DNA of 13,903 nt from Paucidesulfovibrio sp036541255 (lineage in GTDB: Bacteria; Desulfobacterota; Desulfovibrionia; Desulfovibrionales; Desulfovibrionaceae), in assembly GCA_036541255.1 (NCBI GenBank), contig JAZHDD010000057.1:1-13903 (forward strand), in the 5' to 3' direction. The translations under genes were made by a program, and so were the position numbers. The first letter of the stretch is position 1, and every line of letters starts with the position of its first letter. Below, piece by piece: positions 1-6,183 of this stretch. Under the pieces are notes generated by a model, which searched no databases, was not told where the DNA came from, and saw nothing but the letters and a program-made list of their open reading frames with translations.

Positions 1-1177
1 CGCCGGGCAGGCCCGCCTCCTGCGCCACGGCCCGCGCCCCGTGCGCCAGAGCGCCCTGGCCCCGGCCCATGGACTCAAGCAGTTCCACCACTTCGCCCGG
101 GCCGAAATCCCGGCCCCGCACCTCGCGCAGACAGGCCAGGGCCGACCCTGCGGAAACCGCGTCCAGGCCCAAATCGTTGCAAATGATCCCGGCCCGCACC
201 ACCAAATCCAGGTCCGCATTGCCTATCAGGGCCGTGAAATGACTCATGACTTCAAATTCGGGCATGGCCCGTCCCTGCGAAACTTTTTTGCAGAGCACGT
301 GGCAGCCCTTGCAGCCGTGCTTTTCCGGCGCGTATTTCCGGCGGTAGGCAAAGGCGTTCAGTTCCGAAGCGCGCTCAAAACAGGTGCGCTGGAAATTGTC
401 CGTGGGCATCATGCGCCGGGCATCCATAAGGTCATAGAGCGACCCCGTGCCGAAACAACCGATGCCCTGCTGGCCCATGAGCACGGGGGAGGCCATGGTC
501 AGGCGCATGATCTCCTCGCGCGCGGCCAGCAGGCCCTGCTTGTCGGCCACGGCCACCCTGCCGCTGCCCGTCACGGCAAAATACTTGAGATTTTTGGCGG
601 CCAAGGCCAGCCCCAGGCCGGTACGGCCCGCAGCATGATGCTTGTCCACGCTGACGCAGGCCAGGGAAGCGCGGTTCTCGGCGGCCGGGCCGATGCAGGC
701 CACGGAGCCGAATCCGGCCAGCCGCGCAAAGACCTGGCTGGTGCGCATGCCTGCCAATTCGCCCGCAGCCACGATGCGCGCCGCGCCGTTCTCGATTTCC
801 AGTCCGCAGGGCATTTCGCTGCGGCCCGTGACGACCACGGCGTCCAATCCGGCCCGCTTGAGTTGGGTGCCGAGCTTGCCGCCCACCGAGGAATCGCCCA
901 TGGCACCGGTCAACGGCGAGCGGGTCGTGAAATGGGAGCGGCCCGACGTGGGCGAGAGCGTGCCCACCAGCGGCCCGGCGCACAAACTCACGGGCATGTC
1001 CGGATCGTCCCAGGCCAGGGAGCAGGCCGGACGCAGAAACCAGCCGCCCAGTCCCCGCCCTCCCAGGCGGGAGCGCAGGACATCCGGGTCCGCGTCGCGG
1101 ACCTCGCACCTGCTCTGCGAAAGGTCCACCAGCAGCACGCGGCCTGTCCAGCCGCCGCAGAATTCTTTTGCGCTCAT
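1..1177 (-). CDS. Aldehyde:ferredoxin oxidoreductase (AOR family, tungsten enzyme), 3' end outside window
   Basis: The AOR family oxidises aldehydes to carboxylic acids and passes electrons to ferredoxin, using a tungsten bis-pterin cofactor and one 4Fe-4S cluster in the cytoplasm. The ATG is at 1175-1177 and 392 codons are visible; family members are usually about 600 residues, so roughly one third is missing at the left edge. The N-terminus carries the Gly-rich stretch LGGRGLGGWF (about residues 37-46) and later GGKLGTQLKRAGLDAVVV, both typical of the AOR N-terminal domain. Cys289, Cys292 and Cys296 form CxxCxxxC (CKGCHVLC), matching in spacing and position the cluster ligands known from Pyrococcus AOR; the fourth Cys would lie beyond the window. 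The Shine-Dalgarno sequence is weak. The gene is divergent from the TPR gene at 1295. The substrate cannot be told from the sequence, and other AOR subfamilies remain possible. Confidence 0.93.
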   Translation of the reverse strand, partial: MSAKEFCGGWTGRVLLVDLSQSRCEVRDADPDVLRSRLGGRGLGGWFLRPACSLAWDDPDMPVSLCAGPLVGTLSPTSGRSHFTTRSPLTGAMGDSSVGGKLGTQLKRAGLDAVVVTGRSEMPCGLEIENGAARIVAAGELAGMRTSQVFARLAGFGSVACIGPAAENRASLACVSVDKHHAAGRTGLGLALAAKNLKYFAVTGSGRVAVADKQGLLAAREEIMRLTMASPVLMGQQGIGCFGTGSLYDLMDARRMMPTDNFQRTCFERASELNAFAYRRKYAPEKHGCKGCHVLCKKVSQGRAMPEFEVMSHFTALIGNADLDLVVRAGIICNDLGLDAVSAGSALACLREVRGRDFGPGEVVELLESMGRGQGALAHGARAVAQEAGLPG

Positions 1178-1202
1178 TGCGTGTCCGTCGGGTCGGCCGC
1201 TG

Positions 1203-1232
1203 TTGACGCCAACCCCCGAAGTTGTCTATTTT
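1203..1232 (+). promoter_or_regulatory. Candidate sigma-70-type promoter for the TPR gene
   Basis: TTGACG at 1203-1208 matches the -35 consensus at five of six bases. After an 18-base spacer, TATTTT at 1227-1232 matches the -10 consensus at four of six. Transcription would start near 1239, giving a leader of about 55 bases before the ATG at 1295. This was found by eye and has no experimental support. Confidence 0.4.
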
Positions 1233-1294
1233 CTGGCCCCGTCCCACGCGGCCCGATGCAGGGACGCCACACCGGCACTTTACAGGGAGAGAGC

Positions 1295-1849
1295 ATGGCC
1301 GCCAAGAAAGAAGAACGGATCGACCTGTCCAGACGCGGTTTTTTAACCGGATTCCGCCGCCTCAAAAAACAGGACCCGGAAGAGGAGCGCGCGCCCCAGG
1401 CTTCCCTGGACGAGACCTTCGCGGTCTTGCAGAAGGCCAACGAAGCCTTTCGGGACGAAGACTGGGAAACCGCCCTCGACCTCTACAAGGAGTTCCTCAA
1501 GGAGGAACCGCGCAACGCCGACGCCCGCTACCGCCAGGGCCGCTGTCTCTATCATCTGGAGAAATACATCCAGGCCAAGGTGGAGTTCGAACGCGTCCTG
1601 CGCGAACGCCGCGACGACAAGGAAGCCATGATCTACCTGGGGCTGTCCCTGGCCCGCCTGAACAAACCGGGCAAGGCAGCCGTGATCTGGCAAATGTATT
1701 TCGACCCGGAAGCCATTCCCGTGCAACGGGCCATCAACGTACAGCTCGCCTTCCTGGAATCGGACGAGGTCGACGCTCCGGAAGGTCCGGCCATGGCCGA
1801 CGCCGTGGAAGCGGCCCTGGCCGAGTGGCGGCGGCAAAAAACAGCCTAG
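1295..1849 (+). CDS. Small TPR-repeat protein with N-terminal Tat-like RR motif
   Basis: This is a 184-residue protein. The start was chosen because GGGAGAG lies just upstream of the ATG at 1295, and because the reading frame upstream of it is antisense to the AOR gene. Residues 12-17 read SRRGFL, which resembles a twin-arginine motif, but a charged stretch (FRRLKKQDPEEE) follows instead of a hydrophobic segment, so export is unlikely. From about residue 38 there are roughly three tetratricopeptide helix pairs: around AFRDEDWETALDLYKEFL, then CLYHLEKYIQAKVEFERVL, then LSLARLNKPGKAAVIW. TPRs are protein-binding scaffolds; the partner is unknown. The protein is soluble and highly charged. Its stop codon interlocks with that of the convergent gene ending at 1846. 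It might assist a redox enzyme, given the neighbouring AOR, but this is only a guess. Confidence 0.85.
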   Translation: MAAKKEERIDLSRRGFLTGFRRLKKQDPEEERAPQASLDETFAVLQKANEAFRDEDWETALDLYKEFLKEEPRNADARYRQGRCLYHLEKYIQAKVEFERVLRERRDDKEAMIYLGLSLARLNKPGKAAVIWQMYFDPEAIPVQRAINVQLAFLESDEVDAPEGPAMADAVEAALAEWRRQKTA

Positions 1850-2334
1850 TTGGCTTTTTGCTTCCTGTAGGCTTCGGCCTTGGCCTCCCGCTGCCGCTGC
1901 ATGTCGTCGGCGATTTCAGCCATGCGCGAGCGCACGAAATCCGCGCCCAGTTCGCTCTCTCCGCCCGTGACCTCCAGTCCTGAACTCCGCAGATCCTCTT
2001 CCACCTGCCGCTCCATGCGTTCGGATTCCAGGAACATGAGATAGGCCAGGACCACGGCTGCGTTGTTCTCTTCCGTGCCGTCCGAAAACAGCCTGATCTG
2101 CTCCAGGGGCACGGTCTCGAAGAGACGATCCAAAAACATGTTCACCCACTTGGCATACAGCTCCGGCAGAACCGGCGGCACCAGTTCGGCGATGCGGTCC
2201 GCCGCGGCCTCGCCCGCCGTGGCCGTAACCAGCAGATATTCGGTCAGGGCTTCCTGGCGGCGCTCGGCGTTCTGGTCCACGCGCTCCATGACGACCCCGT
2301 AGAGATGTTCCCGCAACAGTTTCGTATCCGACAT
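1846..2334 (-). CDS. Conserved-looking helical cytoplasmic protein, function unknown
   Basis: This is a 162-residue protein I do not recognise. The ATG at 2332-2334 has GGAG six bases upstream; an in-frame extension further 5' has no ribosome-binding site. It has no signal peptide and no membrane segment. The composition is strongly helical and acidic, with many Glu, Arg, Ala and Leu, including ERRQEALTEYLL near residue 24, a central segment YAKWVNMFLDRLFETVPLEQ (about 61-80), and a charged tail ending AKAEAYRKQKAN that is probably helical. It converges on the TPR gene, sharing the CTAG at 1846-1849. It is divergent from the GGDEF gene at 2470, with 135 bases between. A small hairpin overlaps its ribosome-binding site. 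Start and frame are fairly sure; no function can be assigned. Confidence 0.75.
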   Translation of the reverse strand: MSDTKLLREHLYGVVMERVDQNAERRQEALTEYLLVTATAGEAAADRIAELVPPVLPELYAKWVNMFLDRLFETVPLEQIRLFSDGTEENNAAVVLAYLMFLESERMERQVEEDLRSSGLEVTGGESELGADFVRSRMAEIADDMQRQREAKAEAYRKQKAN

Positions 2335-2339
2335 ATTCG

Positions 2340-2357
2340 CTCCAAAACGTATTTTGG
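2340..2357 (-). promoter_or_regulatory. Hairpin overlapping the ribosome-binding site of the 162-residue protein gene
   Basis: On the minus strand, CCAAAA-TACG-TTTTGG (2357 down to 2342) forms a perfect 6-bp stem with a UACG tetraloop in RNA. Its last two G bases belong to the GGAG Shine-Dalgarno at 2343-2340, so folding would partly hide the site. The stem is A/U-rich and short, so the effect may be weak or temperature-dependent. Confidence 0.35.
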
Positions 2358-2469
2358 CGCACGGTAGCCGAAGGAGGCTTCGCGGGCAAGGTTGCGGCTT
2401 TGTCATTTTCCGCTGAATCAGGTAGGGAGTGATTGCCCCCCAGCCCGAAAAACAGCGGAGGAGAGGTTC

Positions 2470-3621
2470 ATGGCCCAGAGCATGACCGCACGGTATGTCG
2501 CCGTTATCAGCCTGCTGGCGATCCTCAGCACGGCTGCCTATTTCTCCGTGCAGCAACTCATCGAGACGCAGGAGGACAACGCCCATCTGGTCTCGGTCAG
2601 CGGCAACCAGCTGCTGCACTCCCAGCACATTGCGGCGGCGGCCGTGACCCTGGCCCAGTCCGAAGATCCCGCGGAGCTGAATGAGGCGGAAGAACAAATG
2701 CGCCGTTCCGTGGACATGATGCGTTCCGCGCACGGCCTGCTCACCTCCAGCCGGGGACCCGTGGCCGACCTTTTCAACCGCTCCGCCACGCTGCAACGCC
2801 TGTATCGCGAACGTCCTTTCCAACTGGACATGAAGGTCCGCAAATATCTTCAGGACGCCGACAATCTGCTGGCCGCGACAACGCCCCACGAACGCACGGC
2901 CTTCATGCGCAGCCTCATCGCCCTTTCCCAGGGCAACATGCCCGAAGGGCTGGCCAAGGCGGTCAAGGAATACCAGACCGAAGTCAACGCGCGCCTGAAA
3001 ACCCTGCAAAATGTCCGGCTGGGATTTTTGGCTGCCATCTATCTGCTCCTGGCCCTGGACGGCCTTATCGTGTTTCGTCCCCTGCTCAATGCTCTGCGCA
3101 GCGGCGAAACCGAGCGGGACGAACTGCGCCGCGAGCTTGAGGAAACAGCCTCGCACGATCCCCTGACACATGTCCTGAACCGGCGCATGTTCAACGAACT
3201 GCTGGCCAAGGAAATATCCCAGGCCAAGCGGCACGGGACGCCCCTCAGTCTGGTATTGCTGGACATGGAGCACCTGGGCAGGATCAACCGCGAACACGGC
3301 ACCGAGACCGGGGACAGACTGCTGGAGGAACTGGCCCAGATGCTGGTCAACAACGTACGCACCTCCGACTATGTATTCCGCTACGACGGCAGCCGCTTTG
3401 CCGTGCTGGCGCCGGGCACGCCTGACCAGGGCTGCAAGGAACTGACCAGCAAGCTCGACTCCCTGATCCGCTCAAACAAGTTCCACAACGGCCTGCGCTG
3501 CGCCGCGTTCTGCGGAGCAGGCCTGCTCCAGGCCGACGAGGATATCGCAGCATATTTGGCCCGTGTTGAAGAAGCCCTGCAACAGGCCAAAGCGGGCGGC
3601 TGCATCCAGGTGGACGCCTAG
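2470..3621 (+). CDS. Membrane sensor protein with degenerate GGDEF domain
   Basis: This is a 383-residue protein. The start at 2470 was chosen for the upstream GGAGGAGAGG; earlier in-frame codons lack a site. Transmembrane helix 1 spans about 9-27 and helix 2 about 184-202. They flank a periplasmic sensor of about 155 residues that begins VSVSGNQLLHSQHI, loosely like the N-terminal domain of PilJ-type receptors. A GGDEF domain follows from about 228 (ASHDPLTHVLNRR). In active diguanylate cyclases the signature is GG(D/E)EF; here it is DGSRF (306-310), so catalysis is probably lost. Asp265 of the first metal motif and Asn273 remain. RTSD (297-300) sits exactly where the RxxD c-di-GMP inhibitory site lies, five residues before the signature. 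It may therefore bind c-di-GMP rather than make it. The DUF401 permease gene follows after 39 bases, probably on one transcript. Confidence 0.88.
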   Translation: MAQSMTARYVAVISLLAILSTAAYFSVQQLIETQEDNAHLVSVSGNQLLHSQHIAAAAVTLAQSEDPAELNEAEEQMRRSVDMMRSAHGLLTSSRGPVADLFNRSATLQRLYRERPFQLDMKVRKYLQDADNLLAATTPHERTAFMRSLIALSQGNMPEGLAKAVKEYQTEVNARLKTLQNVRLGFLAAIYLLLALDGLIVFRPLLNALRSGETERDELRRELEETASHDPLTHVLNRRMFNELLAKEISQAKRHGTPLSLVLLDMEHLGRINREHGTETGDRLLEELAQMLVNNVRTSDYVFRYDGSRFAVLAPGTPDQGCKELTSKLDSLIRSNKFHNGLRCAAFCGAGLLQADEDIAAYLARVEEALQQAKAGGCIQVDA

Positions 3622-3660
3622 GGCTTTTCAGCCCGGTCCGCTTGGCGTATCCTCCCGGCC

Positions 3661-4935
3661 ATGCACGAAACACTGGCCGCATCCCTGCCCCTGCTCAAGA
3701 TTCTGCTCTCCTTCGTGGCCATGTTGGTCCTGATCCGGTTTCGCCTGCCCCTGGGCCTGGCCATTCTCGGCGGCAGCGCCCTGCTCGGACTGTTCTTCGG
3801 CCTTGCCCCGACAGAGTGGATCGCCACGGTGGCAGCCGCCCCCTTCAAGGAAAAACCACTCCATCTCACGGCCATCATCGCCCTGATCATGGCCCTGAGC
3901 CGTCTCCTGGAAGAAAGCGGCCAGACCCGGCGGCTGATGCGCTCCATTGCCGGAGTGCTCACCAGTCCCCGGTTGCGCATGGCCTTTTTCGCCTCGCTCA
4001 TCGGGCTGCTGCCCATGCCCGGAGGCGCAATCTTTTCCGCGCCCATGGTGGCCGGAGCAGCCGAAGGCCTGGACGTGCGACCGGAACGTCTGGCGCTGAT
4101 CAACTATTGGTTCCGCCACATCTGGGAGTTGGGCTGGCCCCTGTATCCCGGCGTGATCCTGGCCTCGTCCCTGGCCGGAATGCCCATCACCGGCCTGATC
4201 AGCCTGACCTTGCCCGCCGTGCTCCTGAGCTTGGTTCTGGGCTGGCTGTTCTTTTTGCGGCCCGGCGTGCTGCCGTTGCCCCGGCTTGCCGCCGTGGCAG
4301 ACGAGCCCTTCCGCCCTCGGGAACTTTTTCGAGAAGGACTGCCGTTGTTGGTGGCCATTGGCGGCGCCGTGGCCATGGAAGTAGGCATCAGCGTGTTGCG
4401 GCCGGACCTGCCGTTCGAGGTCGGCATGTGCGTGGCCCTGGCCTTGGCTATCGTCTGCACCCTGCTGCAAAATACCGGCGGGCTGGTCCTGCTGCTGCGC
4501 ACCCTGGTCAGCAAAAGCTTCCTGACCATGCTCGCGGTCATCGTGGGCATCTTCGCCTACCAGGACGTGCTCCACGCCACCGGAGCCGTGGCCCGCATCG
4601 CCGAGCTCACGGGCGGTGGCGCAGCCTTGGCCCTGACTGCCGGGCTGTTGCCGTTCCTGGTGGGCACGGTCACGGGCATCACCCTGGCCTACGTGGGCAC
4701 GACCTTTCCCCTGATCCTGACCATGGCTGCCCAGACCGGCACCGACCCCATAGCCTGCGTGGTCCTGGGGCTGTTCTGCGGCTACGCAGGCCTGATCGTC
4801 TCGCCCCTGCACATCTGCCTGGTGCTGACCTGCGAGTATTTCCACACGGACCTCGCCCCTGTCTGGCGCAGTCTGGTTCTCCCCGGCGCAATCCTCATCG
4901 CGACGGGCTATCTGTATTATTTTCTGCTGATCTGA
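3661..4935 (+). CDS. DUF401 family integral membrane protein, probable transporter
   Basis: This is a 424-residue, very hydrophobic protein with about 11-12 membrane helices spread over its length. The segment GLLPMPGGAIFSAPMV (about 114-129), then YWFRHIWELGWPLYPG, and LVGTVTGITLAYVGTTFP near 335-352 agree with the DUF401 family, which resembles GntP/ion-transporter-type permeases. The substrate of the family is unknown to me. The ATG at 3661 has no clear Shine-Dalgarno, and no better start lies upstream. The 39-base gap after the GGDEF gene, with no terminator between, suggests cotranscription and perhaps translational dependence. The gene ends next to the terminator of the convergent 4Fe-4S gene. 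A long open frame on the opposite strand here is a GC-rich artefact. Confidence 0.88.
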   Translation: MHETLAASLPLLKILLSFVAMLVLIRFRLPLGLAILGGSALLGLFFGLAPTEWIATVAAAPFKEKPLHLTAIIALIMALSRLLEESGQTRRLMRSIAGVLTSPRLRMAFFASLIGLLPMPGGAIFSAPMVAGAAEGLDVRPERLALINYWFRHIWELGWPLYPGVILASSLAGMPITGLISLTLPAVLLSLVLGWLFFLRPGVLPLPRLAAVADEPFRPRELFREGLPLLVAIGGAVAMEVGISVLRPDLPFEVGMCVALALAIVCTLLQNTGGLVLLLRTLVSKSFLTMLAVIVGIFAYQDVLHATGAVARIAELTGGGAALALTAGLLPFLVGTVTGITLAYVGTTFPLILTMAAQTGTDPIACVVLGLFCGYAGLIVSPLHICLVLTCEYFHTDLAPVWRSLVLPGAILIATGYLYYFLLI

Positions 4936-4953
4936 AAAGGCGGGTGTCCGCCT
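4935..4953 (-). terminator. Rho-independent terminator of the 4Fe-4S protein gene
   Basis: Reading the minus strand, AGGCGG-ACAC-CCGCCT (4953-4938) forms a perfect 6-bp GC-rich stem followed by a short T run (4938-4935) and C. It lies about 70 bases beyond the stop of the minus-strand 4Fe-4S gene and touches the stop of the convergent DUF401 gene. On the plus strand no T run follows, so it acts mainly on minus-strand transcripts. Confidence 0.5.
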
Positions 4954-4992
4954 GCAAAGCCTGTTGCCGCGCGGTTTTCGGACAACCGGACC

Positions 4993-5015
4993 GGACACTT
5001 GCCGGACAGGTGTCC
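4993..5015. repeat. Inverted repeat in the DUF401 / 4Fe-4S convergent gap
   Basis: GGACACTT (4993-5000) and AGGTGTCC (5008-5015) form an 8-bp stem with one G-T wobble and a 7-base loop. No T tract follows on either strand, so it is not a classical terminator. The motif GGTGTCCGC occurs both here (5009-5017) and in the terminator hairpin (4943-4951). It may be a second RNA stem protecting the convergent transcripts' 3' ends. Confidence 0.35.
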
Positions 5016-5024
5016 GCTCTGGAT

Positions 5025-5945
5025 TCAGGCCTGCGGCAGTTCGTCCACGAGCAGGGGCCGCCCCTTTTCCGGAGCACGCACCAAACTGAGCGCGTCCTTG
5101 GGGCACTTGGAAACGCACACGCCGCAGCCCATGCATTGCGCCGTGTCCAGACTGAGCCGCCGATCCGACACGGACAGCGCCCCGAACTGGCAAAACTCCA
5201 CGCAATTGCCGCAACCCACGCAGGCCTGCTCGTCGCATCTGGCCAGATAGCCCGAGGAGCAAAGCATGGGAATACCATTCCGGTGCGCGCTCATGGCACC
5301 ACAACAGCAGGAGCAGCAATTGCATATGGCGTAGAACCGCCCCAGCACGGCTTCCTTGAAAAATGCGTGGTGCACATGGCCCCGCGCATCGGCCTCGCGC
5401 AACACGCGCACCGCCTCTTCCGAAGTGATGCGCCGGGCCTTGCGTGGATGATGATCCAGCAGAAACTGGGCCACGGGATCGCCCACGATCAGGCAGACAT
5501 CCAGCGGCAAGCAGGGATTTTCCCGCACGCTGCGGCACGGGCAATCCAGAAGCACGATCTTGGCAGGATTCGAAAGTACGATCTCCCGCGCCTGGCTGTA
5601 GGGAATCACCTGTTCCAGATCCGTGGCAGGCACCTCCCGATTCAGGGTCACCAGCTTCGTGGCCTCGCTTAAGGGCACGGCCTTGCCATGGTAGGAGTCC
5701 GCAAAGCTGTGACGCTCGTTGCCAGGCTTGGGGAATATGGGGTTCATGCGGTTGATGAGCAGCAGAAACGGCAAGAGCAGCAGTCCGGCGAGCTTGCGCT
5801 CTCCCGTGCCCACACCGATATAGAGATACGGCCAGCGGCCATAGCAATAGCCGTGCAGCTTCTCATAGAAACTTTTCCCGGCCTTGTCCGCTTCTTCGAA
5901 AAAGGCCCGCGTGGAAGGCCGCATGAATCGTCGTAATAGTCGCAA
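5025..5945 (-). CDS. Cysteine-rich 4Fe-4S dicluster protein, probably membrane-associated
   Basis: This is about 306 residues from TTG at 5943-5945, chosen because AAGGAG (5959-5954) lies eight bases upstream; the nearest ATG is 5922-5924 and has no such site. A hydrophobic stretch at about 51-66 (KLAGLLLLPFLLLINR) could anchor it in the membrane. Next come CPC at 135-137 with Cys145 and Cys151, then CNCCSCCC at 208-215, an unusually dense cysteine cluster. Two ferredoxin motifs follow: CVGCGNCVEFC (242-252) and CMGCGVCVSKC followed by Pro (271-281), each able to hold one 4Fe-4S cluster. The protein should carry electrons; the upstream cysteines may bind a further centre or a partner's cofactor. 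It stands alone with its own terminator and is divergent from the secreted-repeat pair. Partner enzymes are not in the window. The fold assignment of the C-terminus is sure, the role is not. Confidence 0.85.
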   Translation of the reverse strand: MRLLRRFMRPSTRAFFEEADKAGKSFYEKLHGYCYGRWPYLYIGVGTGERKLAGLLLLPFLLLINRMNPIFPKPGNERHSFADSYHGKAVPLSEATKLVTLNREVPATDLEQVIPYSQAREIVLSNPAKIVLLDCPCRSVRENPCLPLDVCLIVGDPVAQFLLDHHPRKARRITSEEAVRVLREADARGHVHHAFFKEAVLGRFYAICNCCSCCCGAMSAHRNGIPMLCSSGYLARCDEQACVGCGNCVEFCQFGALSVSDRRLSLDTAQCMGCGVCVSKCPKDALSLVRAPEKGRPLLVDELPQA

Positions 5946-6066
5946 CGGCAATGCTCCTTGTAACAATTTGCCGTACCCTAACAGAGGCCGCAACGGGAGA
6001 AAACAACGGACACGCAAAACACGTTACGGATATATATTTTGCAACACTTGGATATGATTCATAAAA

Positions 6067-6089
6067 GATATTGTTTCCGGAACAATATC
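6067..6089. promoter_or_regulatory. AT-rich inverted repeat, candidate operator
   Basis: GATATTGTT (6067-6075) and AACAATATC (6081-6089) are perfect 9-bp inverted arms around TCCGG. It lies in the 238-base divergent gap between the 4Fe-4S gene (start 5945) and the secreted-repeat gene (start 6184), in the most AT-rich part of that gap. TATGAT at 6053-6058 just before it resembles a -10 element, though I see no good -35. On the minus strand TTTT follows the stem, so a weak terminator cannot be excluded, but no gene reads into it from that side. I do not recognise the regulator. Confidence 0.45.
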
Positions 6090-6183
6090 GTGCTAGACGA
6101 AAACCATCGTCCCTGTTCATGGCACCGGGGAAAGCACGACACCTTCCCTCTGCCGCAAGGTTTCAACTGCATCCGGAGACCTC

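Noticed and set aside
41..1294. Long upstream extension of the TPR gene on the plus strand
   Set aside because: It is antisense to the AOR gene, whose protein shows clear family motifs, and it has no ribosome-binding site. The ATG at 1295 has one.
3628..5847. Very long minus-strand open frame (739 codons) across the DUF401 gene and the 4Fe-4S gene
   Set aside because: Its translation is Gly/Gln/His/Arg-rich without domains and is a mirror of high-GC codon use; both real genes there have recognisable families.
6067..6093. Inverted repeat as an intrinsic terminator
   Set aside because: The stem is AT-rich, only the minus strand has a T run after it, and no minus-strand gene lies upstream on that side; an operator is more likely.
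6119..6136. Possible sigma-54 promoter (TGGCAC ... GC)
   Set aside because: The GG and GC are 11 rather than 10 bases apart and the -12 element does not read TTGC.
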